Assembly (NCBI GenBank): GCA_963662175.1 | Contig: OY759218.1 | Location: forward strand, 11,896,001 to 11,960,000 | DNA: 64,000 bases | Source: Aradus depressus | Lineage: Eukaryota > Arthropoda > Insecta > Hemiptera > Aradidae | Direction of reading: 5' to 3' | Part shown: piece by piece, positions 43,604 through 53,799 of the stretch | How positions within the stretch are numbered: position 1 is the first letter of the stretch | Layout of the letters: the number at the start of each line of letters is the position of its first letter | Program-made: the position numbers and the translations under genes | Notes under the pieces: generated by a model | Databases searched by the model: none | The model's input: only the letters and a program-made list of their open reading frames with translations | Told to the model about the DNA's origin: nothing

Positions 43604-43705
43604 GCCGCTTCCTAGCTCGGTGCCGGTCTTTCCTTGCACAACTAACTTAGGTGCCTGCCGCTACCTAGCACGGTGCCGGTCTTTCCTTGCACATCTAACT
43701 TACGT
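43604..43705 (+). repeat. About 50-bp tandem pair
   Basis: GCCTGCCGCT, CCTAGC and GTGCCGGTCTTTCCTTGCAC occur twice in a row, and once in each arm of the adjacent inverted repeat. Confidence 0.85.
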
Positions 43706-43714
43706 TACCTAGAA

Positions 43715-44330
43715 CAGTGGTTGGCAAACTCGTTAGTCAACAGAGCCAAATATCAACAGTACAACGATTGAAATTTCTTTTGAAAGCCAAATTTTTTTAA
43801 CTTAAACTATATAGGTAGGTACATTGTTATTAACTTCTTTAGGGTCCTAAGCTGGCCTTTGCTAAAAACGTCCTCAATCTGATTGAGGTACGTTCGCTGA
43901 AGTCGACCCCTTCCAACTCTCCCATCCACACTCGTCTTGTATACTTATTTCGTCTATCTCCTTTCGTTCATCCTCTCTGTATGTCCAAACCATCTCAACA
44001 TACCTTTCTCAATCCTCGACACTACACGTTCCCTAAAATTAACTAATCTATTTTACTTAAAATTTTAAGTGTTAGTTAAACTTTAAGTGCGTTGAATAAA
44101 ACTTGATATCATACTTAATAACTATATTATTTATTGATAATAAGACTTAGATAAATAAGACACATAAACACCAACTAAGTATATAAAAATAGAAATAAGA
44201 AAACCAGTCATCACGAAGTTTCAATCGCACTGTACGTGAGCTCCCCCGCACTTGGTATTTTGTGGAAGAGCCACACTCAAGAGGCCAAAGAGCCGCAGGT
44301 GGCTCGCGAGCCGCGGTTTGCCAACCACTG
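43715..44330. mobile_element. hAT-type MITE with 8-bp target duplication
   Basis: 616 bp with perfect 15-bp termini CAGTGGTTGGCAAAC / GTTTGCCAACCACTG and exact duplications ACCTAGAA at 43707-43714 and 44331-44338. The right subterminal region is rich in GAGCCGC/GCGAGCCGCGG words. It contains a LINE fragment at 43855-44037 in place of transposase coding. Confidence 0.95.
43855..44037 (-). pseudogene. Captured non-LTR retrotransposon C-terminal fragment
   Basis: The minus-strand frame reads RERVVSRIEKGMLRWFGHTE, RMNERR, VYKTSVDGRVGRGRLQRTYL, DVFSKGQLRT. This resembles the C-terminal region of RTE-like endonuclease/reverse transcriptases (the LRWFGH...GRGRP segment). Two in-frame stops. It lies wholly inside the hAT MITE and away from its termini, so it was carried along or inserted earlier. 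Only about 60 residues remain. Confidence 0.75.
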
Positions 44331-44717
44331 ACCTAGAACATACATTCTTTGCAGTTGATTGGTAAGAGAAATTCTCTTTTAAAAAAACACAAATTTCAGA
44401 GTATTTTTAATTTATATTTTCAATTTTGTATTGTCACGCACAAGAATAGATCATATGCTATTTATTCTGTAACTTATTAGAATTACCAATATTTATATCG
44501 CATTTTCTTTACCAATTCAAAATTTGGGTTGCCATTTGAGATTTTAACCGAGAAAGGTAAGGCAGAACGAAAATTGGATAATTACGATAAAAGAGAGTTC
44601 TAATGCCATCATAAAGAATGCATATTTCGAATTCCTAATATATCTAAATTTCTGCCAATTAAGGCTGTGCTTCGTGTTAGCACCACAAATATTCAAAAAA
44701 TATATAAAAATAACAAT
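44331..44717. other. AT-rich, no recognised gene
   Basis: Nothing beyond the target duplication at its left edge. Confidence 0.5.
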
Positions 44718-44935
44718 TAGTTTTTTTTTCTTCCTTCGGGCCCAACGTGGCATCAACTGCTGTGGTTATTACCGTCAGGCAATCTACAGGTGGGCCAACC
44801 TAATCTAAACATCTAAAGTCGGCAGGAATATAAATTATATGTTTATATTATTGTCGAGGTTGGGATTCGAACTAAGTATCTTTGGATATAACGATAAAGC
44901 CGTATAGCCCAATCATCCACCCTCAGTTAAAAAAT
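44718..44935 (-). mobile_element. SINE-3, tRNA-derived, poly-A tailed
   Basis: On the minus strand: a tRNA-like head with GGTGGATGATTGGGCTATAC (A-box side) and AGTTCGAATCCCAACC (B-box) at about 44860-44930, then a unique body, then GAAGAAAAAAAAAC. Distinct from SINE-1 and SINE-2. Confidence 0.72.
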
Positions 44936-44974
44936 TCCTCGCATTGATGACGCTTTTCCTTTTTTTTTTTTCAT

Positions 44975-45840
44975 TTCCTTTTTACTTTCCCAGTTATACG
45001 ATGTATAGGAGAAGTTATGTAATCAATCCAAAAATGAATAATAAATTTCCTGTGGGTCTGTCTACCTATGTTGTAATTGAACATGATAACTTCAGATAGA
45101 TTGGATATATCGTCATGAAATTTCTTATGTGTATCCAGAACCCCATAAGGACGACACCTATTGATATTTAGCCGAATCAGTCAATGGGACGGGAGGAGAT
45201 TAGGTAGAGATTATTATTAACACAAAAACACCAATAACTGTAATGAAGGTATCGATACGAAATTTCATATGTAAATTCAATAACTCCAATACCAAGTCAA
45301 TTTTTAGTGGAATCAGTAGAAGGGAAGAGAGAGATCCTCAGTTAAGCGCATTAATGATGCTTCTTCCTTTTCTTTTCACTTCCTCATCTACACAAAGTAT
45401 AGGGGAAGTTATGTAATCGGTCAGAAATTCGATGTTGAGTTTTCAACGGAATTTCAAGTTTTCACCGGAATTTCAAGTTTTCCGACTCCCTGATTCCAAA
45501 AATGAAAAACAAAATGTCTTGTTTATCGGTGTGTGTGTGTGTATCGGTGGACGATAACTCCCGATAGTATATTATATCGATATGACATTTTATATGCATA
45601 TTCAAAACCACATAATGACGACTACTATCGATTTTCAGTCAAATCCGCTGAAGGGATGTGGGGATTAGGGGGGAGGCTTAACACAAAAACTCTAATAACT
45701 GCCGTTGAAATGTATGTATTGACATGTAATTTCATATGTAGATTCAAAACCTCATAAGAATGATACCCACTAAGTTTTAGAAGAATCGGCAAGAGCGACG
45801 GAGAGGATCAGAGCAGAGGGGCTCAAGATCCTTAATAACT
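44975..45840 (+). repeat. Two Rep-A copies
   Basis: The copies start at CCCAGTTATACGATGTATAG (about 44987) and CACAAAGTATAGGGGAAGTT (about 45393). Both run through several modules. The 74-codon frame at 45533 lies in non-coding repeat. Confidence 0.85.
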
Positions 45841-45848
45841 GCCTATAT

Positions 45849-46932
45849 AATTGTAGGAATATTGAGGGTCAGTCAAAGATGGAAGAAAACAGGCAACACT
45901 ATTCAAACGCCAACGTTTCGATATATTTTATATCATCATCAGGGCCTACAAACATGGGGGGGAATCAAGATTAGAATCACAATTAAACAAAATTAGTGTG
46001 TTGATAAACATTACTGAACGTGAAAATAGACATTGTAACAAGTTAAAAATTGAACCTGACTTACTATGACTACTTTACTAAACATTAAAATTAAATATAG
46101 ATACATTGTTAACCATAAACATGAACATACACTAGTACAAAGTAAAATTAAATATGAATACATTACTAAACATAAACATTAATAATGGAAATAGACAAAT
46201 AGGTGGAACATAATAAAGAGTAAACATTAAACTGACTTACTATGAATAAACAGGGTTGGGGAGAAGGCATGTACACTGGATGGAGTCTTACACTGCAATG
46301 AAATGGTACAATAATACAGGGGTGCTCAAGGAAACAGGTACAGGGAGCTAGGAAAACCCCATCACAAATGTCACATTCCAGCCAGAAATGTTGAAAATAT
46401 AATGATTGAAATTGGAGAAATATGGTTTCTGCTTTGGCTAAGTAACCTTTTTAATTAACAATTACTAAGGTTGTTGGTGTATGTATACTCTAATAAACAT
46501 ATATAAATAATATAAATATCGGAGACAGAACTATAGTGTCAGCTCTTGCTAAGTAAATTGGCATAACAATTACTTAGGTTGTTAGTGTCTGTGAGGAAGT
46601 TGACTGTATCAAGTGTTTTAGCTATATACACCATTTCCAATGTCAATCTCTTATGATAACTATGTTCTCTATGGAGTATTTTAGTGTTTTTGTAGTCAAA
46701 ATTATGTTTGTTCCGGCTATGGAGTCGGGCTAGAGAGCTGCAGTAAAGTGCTTTGTATTAGTGTACGTTCATGTTTATGGTTAACAATGTATCTATATTT
46801 AATTTTAATGTTTAGTAAAGTAGTCATAGTAAGTCAGGTTCAATTTTTAACTTGTTACAATGTCTATTTTAACGTTCAGTAATGTTTATCAACACACTAA
46901 TTTTGTTTAATTGTGATTCGAATAATCTTGAT

Positions 46933-46967
<35 letters not shown>

Positions 46968-47078
46968 ATGTTTGTAGGCCTTGATGATAATATAAAATGT
47001 ATCGAAACGTTGGCGTTTGAATAGTGTTGCCTGTTTTCTTCCATCTTTGACTGACCCTCAATATTCCTACAATTAGAA
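45849..47078. mobile_element. Penelope-like element remnant between inverted terminal arms
   Basis: The left arm 45849-46145 and right arm 46755-47078 are inverted copies (TAATTGTAGGAATATTGAGG at the outer edges; TTAACCATAAACATGAACAT-type words inside). Each arm carries a hammerhead-like core: antisense near 45923-45950, sense CTTGATGATAATATAAAATG then TATCGAAACG near 46980-47008. The centre holds coding sequence for the C-terminus. The right arm has a 34-nt C run (46934-46967); the left has 7 Gs at the same site. Penelope elements often carry terminal repeats in direct or inverted order. Confidence 0.82.
46539..46742 (-). pseudogene. Penelope-like polyprotein C-terminus
   Basis: A minus-strand frame of about 66 codons ending at the TGA 46539-46541: SSLARLHSRNKHNFDY, then KILHREHSYHKRLTLEMVYI, then TVNFLTDTNNLSNCYANLLS. 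This is the tail following the GIY-YIG nuclease of Penelope polyproteins (H...H.F....KIL..E..Y.KR...EM..I pattern). The region is too short to stand out as an ordinary open frame. The rest of the polyprotein is absent. Read with 21690-22310, it shows at least two Penelope lineages here. Confidence 0.75.
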
Positions 47079-47479
47079 TCTGCAGTCGCTAATCAACGCC
47101 TATATAAATTATATCTGCTTGAAATTTAGTATCAGAATTCAAAAGAGGAAGAGCAAGAACTTAGTTGATTAATGTGCTGACGATTTTTTAGTTTTGGAGA
47201 AGGTTATCAAAAATGTTTGTTACCTCTCCCTTTCTTATTCCCTAGAGTAACCGAATAGATTCTAGAGAACCTTCAGTAATAATTAGATTATCATAGAGGA
47301 TTTTGAGAAGAAGATAGCGTGTGGGTAATGTATTCCAGTTTGGACAGGGCCTAACAAATGACCGTAACCACCCATCTCATTAGATCGAACTTGTCTTCTT
47401 TGAATCTCTACAAGAGGGGAGAGATGCGCGTCAGCTTTCCAACTGGGGCCAACTGAGACTTAGAATACGATACGATAAT
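47079..47479. other. No recognised gene
   Basis: Nothing seen beyond short Rep-A-like words near 47140. Confidence 0.45.
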
Positions 47480-47717
47480 CAAAAATATAAAGAAAAACGA
47501 ATGTTTTCTAAAAATATTGTCTATTTCACAAGATATATAAAATATATGGGAGTACTTTCGGTATTGCTACCATCTTCAGACACGACTTAACAAATACAGT
47601 ATTTGTTAAGTCATGGCTGGAGATGGTAGCATTATCGAAAGTACTACCATATATTTTATATATCTTGTGAAATAGACAATATTTTAAAAATACATTCGTT
47701 TTTCTTTATATTTTTAT
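47480..47717. repeat. Long palindrome with hammerhead-like cores in both arms
   Basis: Two arms of about 117 bp meet at AACAAATACAGTATTTGTT (47589-47607). Each arm carries CTGAAGATGGTAGC... or its equivalent: antisense CTGAAGA, T, GGTA-GCAA-TACC, GAAAG at 47552-47579, and sense CTGGAGATGGTAGC, CGAAAGTAC near 47614. A relative occurs at 53230-53700. Confidence 0.9.
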
Positions 47718-47799
47718 TATGTGTTTCACAATATCTCTGCGAAAATGTTAAGTATCATCTAGAAAGCTCGTTCCTAATAACGATCCTACGCAGAAATAT

Positions 47800-48260
47800 G
47801 ATGAGGGGTGATCAAAAAGTTCCACAACTCATCTTCTGGAATGCTGGTCAGCTCCTCCAGCGATTTTTCTTTAATTTCGTCAGTTGAGTGAAATCTCTGC
47901 CCTTTTAAGGGTCTCTTGACTTTCGGAAACAGGAAAAAGTCCGCAGGGGCCATGTCGGGTGAGAGTACGGAGACTGGGGATGACGGCCATGGCGTTTTTT
48001 GTGCTATAATCGCGAATGAACAGGCGCTTGGTCGTGGTGCAGCACCCACTCAGAGCATCTGCAATTGAGCAGTTAAAATTTTTTGACATGAGCCAATTGA
48101 AATGTTGCATTCCTCTGCCATTTAACTGATGGTTAGTCGACGATTTGATCGCACGAGAACGATCACTCTGGCAACATGATCGTCGTCAGTCGATGGGCGA
48201 TTAATCCCCAAAGCCTCTCAACATCTGAAGCGTTTCTATAAAAGTTTTACCCAACTTCAC
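47800..48260 (-). pseudogene. mariner transposase fragments
   Basis: Minus-strand frames give NRPSTDDDHVARVIVLVRSN and CNISIGSC (the second helix-turn-helix region), then after a deletion VLHHDQAPVHS and SPDMAPADFFLFPKVKRPLK, then FHSTDEIKEKSLEELTSIPE. The second catalytic Asp (HHDQAP) and third (SPDMAP) are present. The first catalytic region is deleted, and frame changes separate the pieces. It cannot encode active transposase but keeps both ends for mobilisation in trans. Confidence 0.85.
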
Positions 48261-48491
48261 ACAAAACTTGGCAAAAACGCGTTGCTCTTCTTTTTGATTC
48301 ATTGACAAAAGATCAAAAGTTGCCAAACTCGAAAAACGTGTTGCACAAAAACGTCTGTTACTTCACAACAAAGTAGGTTGTAGAAAATCAACAAAAACAG
48401 CTGAGCTCAGGAAGAGAGAACAACTAATGCTGCCGACGCTCCGTTGGTGCGCAATCCAAAAAAAAGTCCTGGAACTTTTTGATCACCCCAA
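47803..48491 (-). mobile_element. mariner element, internal deletion derivative
   Basis: Terminal inverted repeats: GGGGTGATCAAAAAGTTCC at 47804-47822 and GGAACTTTTTGATCACCCC at about 48471-48489. 689 bp, about half the length of an intact mariner. A different subfamily from the copy at 20425. Confidence 0.9.
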
Positions 48492-49796
48492 ATATGGCCA
48501 TTAGAGGACTTTCTGATACCAATCACATTTACAGATCACTCTGTCTTCTCAAAATCGTTTCATACTGTCATTACTTATATGAAAGTAATGAGTTGGCGTC
48601 AGCGGTTTTTTTGTTTTATTGTAAAGCGTAATTCTGAGCGTGACATTCTTATATCCAGTAATGTCAGTTGGAAATGATCTTAAGAAGGAGGAGGGAGAGA
48701 GAGAGAGAGAGTGACATATATTTTATTTTTTTCTTCATTTTTATAATTTTTCATAAAAACTCCCAATAATAACAAATATTTTATAATTCGTTGCTACGCG
48801 ATACAATTTAAGCATTACTTTGAAATATTTCGTAGGGAAATTCATTTTACATTCTTTGAGGCGTTATAACTTTCGTCGTATTGGTCCTGTCTGATATCTA
48901 AAGACACATTAGCGATTGCACATTTATTAAGGAACATTTTTAGTAAACAATTTTTCGATGCAACTAACAGTTTTTGGGCAAATCAAGGAAACGTCTAAAA
49001 ATATAATATGTTTCGAAACGTCATTTTAAGACGGTTTTCAGCATGTACCCCAAAAACCGGGCGACTTGCGAACAATCAAATTCCATAAAAAATCTGTCTT
49101 TTAGTTTCCTCTACAACTTCTATTTTAAAAGATTAGTTTTAAGATTAGTAAAATGTACTTAGAACCCGAAGTAATGTGGTCTCAATGTTCTTTTGATTTT
49201 GGCAATAATCTATTCAGACCTAAGTTAGCACATGTGACTTCTTCATGCCAAATTTCAAGTTCAATTTCCAAGCTTCAATCGTTTTTGCGGTAGAGCGCTC
49301 ACAACTTTTCATCACATATATAGACACATGCAAAGACCGTCATCGTGAAAATTGTCAATACGTAACAAGTCCCCATGGTGGCCGTGCGGTCCAGAGCGTA
49401 GGGCTTTGGTCGCATGGTCTCACCATGGTGTACGGGTTCGAATCCCGTCCGGAAGGGAATTTTATTTCGTAGATAGAACTGATGACATGGCTAATATGCA
49501 CCGTACATAAAGCCAAAAAAAAAAAAAGTGTACTTAAGCCCCAAGTAAAATGGTCCGAATTTTCATCTGATTTTGACCAAAATCTTATTAGATCAAAGTT
49601 ACCATCAATTTGAAGTTTATTACTACAATCGTTTCTGAGTTAAAGCGCTATCAAATTTTCAATCACATACTCAAAGACAGACATCATCGCGAAAATGGCT
49701 AAAACGTATTTAGGGGCGTGTGATATTCCGTTGAAATATAATATTTTTGCACAACTAATACTTTCTTATACTAAAGATATAAGAAAGTAAAAATAG
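48492..49796. repeat. Rep-B copies, partly head-to-head
   Basis: 48492-48575 is reverse Rep-B (GAGGACTTTCTGATACCAAT), then 48576-49365 forward from GAAAGTAATGAGTTGGCGTC. A second 3' part at 49533-49796 ends in the hairpin ACTTTCTTATA / TATAAGAAAGT (49765-49793). Confidence 0.82.
49366..49531 (+). mobile_element. SINE-2, tRNA-derived, poly-A tailed
   Basis: Head GTGGCCGTGCGGTCCAGAGC (A-box side) and a perfect B-box GGGTTCGAATCCC at 49434-49446. A short body and a 13-nt A run follow at 49516-49528. Sits inside Rep-B. The head cannot fold as a complete tRNA with matched acceptor arms. Confidence 0.8.
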
Positions 49797-50159
49797 AAAA
49801 ACAGAAAAGAAAAGGTTATTTAGTATTCATGTAATCTTTTTAAAGTTGACTGGCTCAACCCTAATTCAATAGTTGCACACAATTACTTGGCAAGCCATAC
49901 AATGTCTAGAAGATTACACTTCTAACCACGTCTCCATGGGTTACTTAGCTGATTGCATCAGAGGTGGCTGGGGTCGTTTCAAACTGAACATCCTGGCCTC
50001 TCCCCTGAGAAATTTTGATACTGAATTCTCATCTTCATAGAACTAATTATATGGTATATGGAATCATAAAGAAAGCTATGAGGGACCGTTTGCAAAGTGT
50101 ACATGAACGTAGCAATGGAGTTTACCTTCCTTCTATGCCTGCCGACTCAACCTCTGAAT
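49797..50159. other. No recognised gene
   Basis: No frame or repeat match. Confidence 0.5.
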
Positions 50160-50640
50160 GAATTAAGTAAGGCTTTACATAACTTTCTGTAAGGTTGGAT
50201 GAACTTATGTAGCTTTGTCCAAGGTTCCATATAGCTTTATATAAGGCTCCATATAACCATTTGAAAATGTAACTTCCTCTAAGGTTCCATATAACCTTAA
50301 GGTTTCATAAGGCTTTCTGTAAGGTCCCATAAACCTTTCATATAACATTGTGTACGGTAACAATCCTATGTAGCTTTCTCCAAGGTTCCATATAGCTTTG
50401 TGTAAGGCTCCATATAACCATTTGAAAGGTTTCATTAAGTTGTCTATGGTTCTATATCATTTTCTGTACAGTTCCATATAACCTTATGTAAGGTTCCATA
50501 AGGCTTTCTGTAAGGTCCCATAAACCTTTCATATAACTTTCTGTATGGTAGCAAACTTATGCAGCTTTCTCCAAGGTTCCATATATCTTTCTGTAAATTC
50601 CGCAAAAATCCTCTATTCATGGAGATATTCTTAAGAAGAG
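50160..50640. repeat. Complex minisatellite of AAGGTTCCATATA units
   Basis: Base units of about 20-28 bp (AAGGTTCCATATAGCTTT, AAGGCTCCATATAACC) occur in a larger period: CCAAGGTTCCATATAGCTTT at about 50219 and 50382, diverged at 50571. Antisense frames give WNLGES and GPYRKPY repeats but contain stops. Confidence 0.85.
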
Positions 50641-50864
50641 CTTTTATCATCAATTCAATAAATAAATATAAATATATAAATAATAAAAAAATATATATAT
50701 TATATATATGTAATTTTTAATTATTATTATTGTTTGACTGTAATAAAGAATATCATGAGGAGAAAAATATCATTCAAAAAAACGTTTTGTATGTATACAT
50801 ATATCGCTTTTCTTATTATAGAGAAACTAGAAAAATCCTGAAATAGGAAAAAAAGACAAAAAAA
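50641..50864. other. AT-rich, no gene
   Basis: Includes a short TA-rich run near 50690-50710. Confidence 0.5.
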
Positions 50865-51700
50865 AGTCATCGGTGAATCACTAGCTATGTACTTCGCCAG
50901 CAATAATAAATCCATAACGTTTTCGCTCTCCCTCCAAAGCCTATCGACCGTTTGAGCTAAAACTCAATATTTGACTTACATGTGGCTTACATAGTCTCAT
51001 AATAAATGTTGTTTCGATACATTCATTACATCGGCAGTTATTAGGGTATTATAGGTGGAGCCCCTCTTTCCTGATCCTTATTAAATCATGAAAAAACTTC
51101 GTTTTAGCCTTCAAGCCCTCAATAATTCCACGAGACGGATAGCGCAGCAAGACAGCCTATCAGCGGATCTGCAAGAATAACAGCACCAAGAGAAAATACT
51201 AGATAGTGAAATTTGCAAGACGCTTGCCAGCTTAAAAAAGTATTCGGTGAATCACCGGCAATCTACTTCCCCAGAACGAATTAATCAATTAACCTTTCGC
51301 TCCCCCTCCAAAACCTGTCGACAGTTTGCGCTAATATTCAATAGTTGACTATCATAGGGGCTCCTAAATCCTCATATTAAATATTACGTCGATAAATTCA
51401 TTACATCGGCAGTTAATGGGTTTTTGAGTTGAGCCCCTCTTTGATCCCTCCCTTCCCTTCTGCCGATTCTGCTGAAAAATGATAAGTGTTGTCCTTATAG
51501 GGTTCAGATAACGTATATACAATTTCGTGTTGATTTGTGTTCATTCTATCGGGAGTTATTATCTTCACAGACACAACCTTTTTTTTCATATTTGGGAACT
51601 GGAGGTTGGCAAACATGAAATTCCGTTTAAAACGCAGCATCAAATTTTGGCCAATTACATAACTTCCCCTATACATTGTTTAGCTGGGGAAGTAAAATGA
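50865..51700 (-). repeat. Rep-A copies, reverse orientation
   Basis: 50865-51080 and 51235-51700 are reverse Rep-A (GGTGAATCACTAGCTATGTA; TTCACCGGCAATCTACTTCC), the second ending TTTAGCTGGGGAAGTAAAA. The stretch 51081-51234 between them is unrelated and holds a 30-codon frame of unknown origin. Confidence 0.82.
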
Positions 51701-51734
51701 TGTTGGAAATGTAATAATGCAGCCCACATGGACA

Positions 51735-52060
51735 CAGGGTCAGCAGCAACCGGGTAGAACGAGTGTCTCCAAGAGGACACAAACTGGCTGGTTGTTATGT
51801 TCAACGATGAGTCACGATTCTGTTGCTACAGCGACAGGAGGCGCCAGAGAGTGTACAAAGTGCTCGGGTTTCGAACCCAGGCCACAATTCGTGCTCACAG
51901 GATGCAGTTTGGAAGAGATGGTGTCCTTGGTCTACGTTGGAGGCCTTACCCCCTGCACATTGTCAATGGGAATCTCACAGCAGTCCGTTACGTCGAGAAT
52001 TATAGAAGAGTACTCGTATCTTTCACAAGGCAGCTCTTTGGCCTGGAATATCCATGAAAT
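51735..52060 (+). pseudogene. Tc1-like transposase fragment
   Basis: The frame at 51797-52057 reads MFNDESRFCCYSDRRRQRVY, then PLHIVNGNLTAVRY and YRRVLVSF. FNDES carries the first catalytic Asp of the Tc1 DDE core, and the HIVNGNLT segment precedes the second. The expected VMVWGGI stretch is scrambled (GLRWRP), pointing to small indels. Upstream LQEDTNWL is a remnant of the preceding helix. About 100 of some 340 residues remain, with no terminal repeats found. Confidence 0.82.
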
Positions 52061-52372
52061 GCAGGAAAACTTGGGAATTATTAAGCATTTTCTTCTCCCC
52101 GCTATCTCTTCGGATCTCAATCTGGATGTCTTGCAAAGAACATTCGTCTATCAACCGCAGCCCCTTCGCTATTCTGCTGGAAATCTGTAATAACATCATC
52201 AAGCTGAGTGTTCAGCTAGTCCCTGACACTCGTATTTGTCCGTTGACCTCTTCTCTAGCAAGATTCCACCTGAAGATGTTAGTTTACTAACGAAACTAGT
52301 TGTAGTTTAATAAATGTTGGACTCATACATCTTATTACTTGTTTTACAAGTAAGTCCACTACATCTGCCTAC
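52061..52372 (+). mobile_element. Penelope-type end with hammerhead-like core
   Basis: At 52268-52294: CTGAAGA, T, GTTAG-TTTA-CTAAC, GAAAC, with a perfect 5-bp central hairpin. Followed by AATAAATGTTGGACTCATAC. The preceding coding-like frame is not recognised. Confidence 0.5.
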
Positions 52373-52383
52373 CACCAAGAAAT

Positions 52384-52602
52384 TTAATTAATTTATTTAT
52401 TTATTTTATTTATTTATTTATTTTAATTATTTTATTATTATTTTTTTTTTTTTGTAATTTTTTGTTTATTATTACTATTATTTATTTTTTATTTATTTTT
52501 TTTTTTTTTACACTCACTGTTATCAAATATACTTATAGTTATATTATAACTGATTGTAGATATACCAAATAAACCTCAGTTTTTGAAATCAAAAAAAAAA
52601 AA
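52384..52602 (+). mobile_element. Poly-A retroposon with target duplication
   Basis: An insertion ending AAATAAACCTCAG...TCAAAAAAAAAAAA, bounded by exact CACCAAGAAAT at 52373-52383 and 52603-52613. T-rich body; source not recognised. Confidence 0.85.
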
Positions 52603-52832
52603 CACCAAGAAATATATAACATCATCAATAACCTGTAATAAATAAATGAAACAAACTTAAAAATACTTTAAAATATTATCTATTAATAAATTTAAAAATA
52701 AACTACCAGTTTCGACATTACGGTCAGGTTTAGTTTAATAATAATAATATACTAAGTCCCAGTTTCTAACTAAATCTGACGATGGAATAATGCGGAAAAC
52801 GAAGTTAGTTATTGTGCTCATGTCTTTAATTT
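52603..52832. other. AT-rich, no recognised gene
   Basis: A CTGACGATGGAATAATGCGG, AAAACG word near 52777 is a weak hammerhead-like match. Confidence 0.4.
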
Positions 52833-52950
52833 CGAAGTCATATCGCCTACTACCACTTGACACTCTGGTGGACATGAGCCCTACTCTACTTTGGGATTCC
52901 TAAATTTTGACTACCCTAAATTTTTATTCACTTAGGGTAGGCGGATCTTT
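52833..52950 (-). mobile_element. SINE-1 fragment
   Basis: Reverse copy of the 3' half: GAAGTCATATCGCCTACTAC, GACATGAGCCC, TTCACTTAGGGTAG. Confidence 0.8.
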
Positions 52951-52984
52951 TGCTTAATATTTATATTATTATCATCAATTTTAC

Positions 52985-53710
52985 TAATTACTATTTATTT
53001 TATTTATTTATGTGTATATACTTATAATTATTTTTGTCTATATTTCGCTTTTTGTGACTTGAGGAAGGGGCGCGGAATATCTTAGTGAAAGAAGACTTTA
53101 AATGGATACACACAAATATAAAATATTTATAATTTACAAAAAAAACAAATATATAAATAATGTTTAAATTGTAACGCAGGGCAACAAATTTATAAGTTAG
53201 GTAGGTACTTAACATTTTTTGCAGAGATATTTTGAAACACATAACAAAAAAAAAATAAAGAAAAATGTATGTTTTTTAAATATTGTCTATTTCACAAAAT
53301 ATATATAAAATATGGGAGTTTTCGGTATTAGTAACATCTTCAGCCACGACTTAACAAACCCCGACTAGTATTTAAGTCATGGCTGAAGATGACTTAAATG
53401 TCTTGATGACATTTTTTTTTTTAATTATAAATATTTTATATTTGTATGTATCCTTGTAAAATCTTCTTTCACGAAGATATTCCGCGCCCCTTCCTCGTCA
53501 CAAAAAGCGAAATATAGAAAAAAATAATTATAACGGTAGATATTCTGAAGAATATACACATAAATAAATAAATAAATAAAATAAATAGTAATTAGTAAAG
53601 ATTGAAGATGACTTAAAATGATACCGAACGTACTCCCATATTTTATATATATTTTGTGAAATAAACATTATTTCTAAAAATATACATTTTTCTTCATTTA
53701 TATATTTTTT
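52985..53710. repeat. Nested foldback of Penelope-type terminal sequence
   Basis: The inner pair 52985-53150 / 53413-53600 is inverted (TATATTTCGCTTTTTGTGAC; GGGGCGCGGAATATCTT). The second pair 53230-53355 / 53600-53710 relates to the palindrome at 47480-47717 (TTTTATATATATTTTGTGAA, CATCTTCAGCCACGACTTAA). Formed by stepwise insertion of one foldback in another. Confidence 0.8.
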
Positions 53711-53799
53711 TAAATTTTATATGTTTTTGTTGTTGGTAGTTTTTTATAAAGATTTATCTTGGTATTTTGCTGTACAATGAAACAAAGAATATCGGTGAT

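Noticed and set aside
49375..49450. Possible tRNA-Ser-like gene
   Set aside because: Acceptor arms do not pair, and a SINE body with poly-A tail follows.
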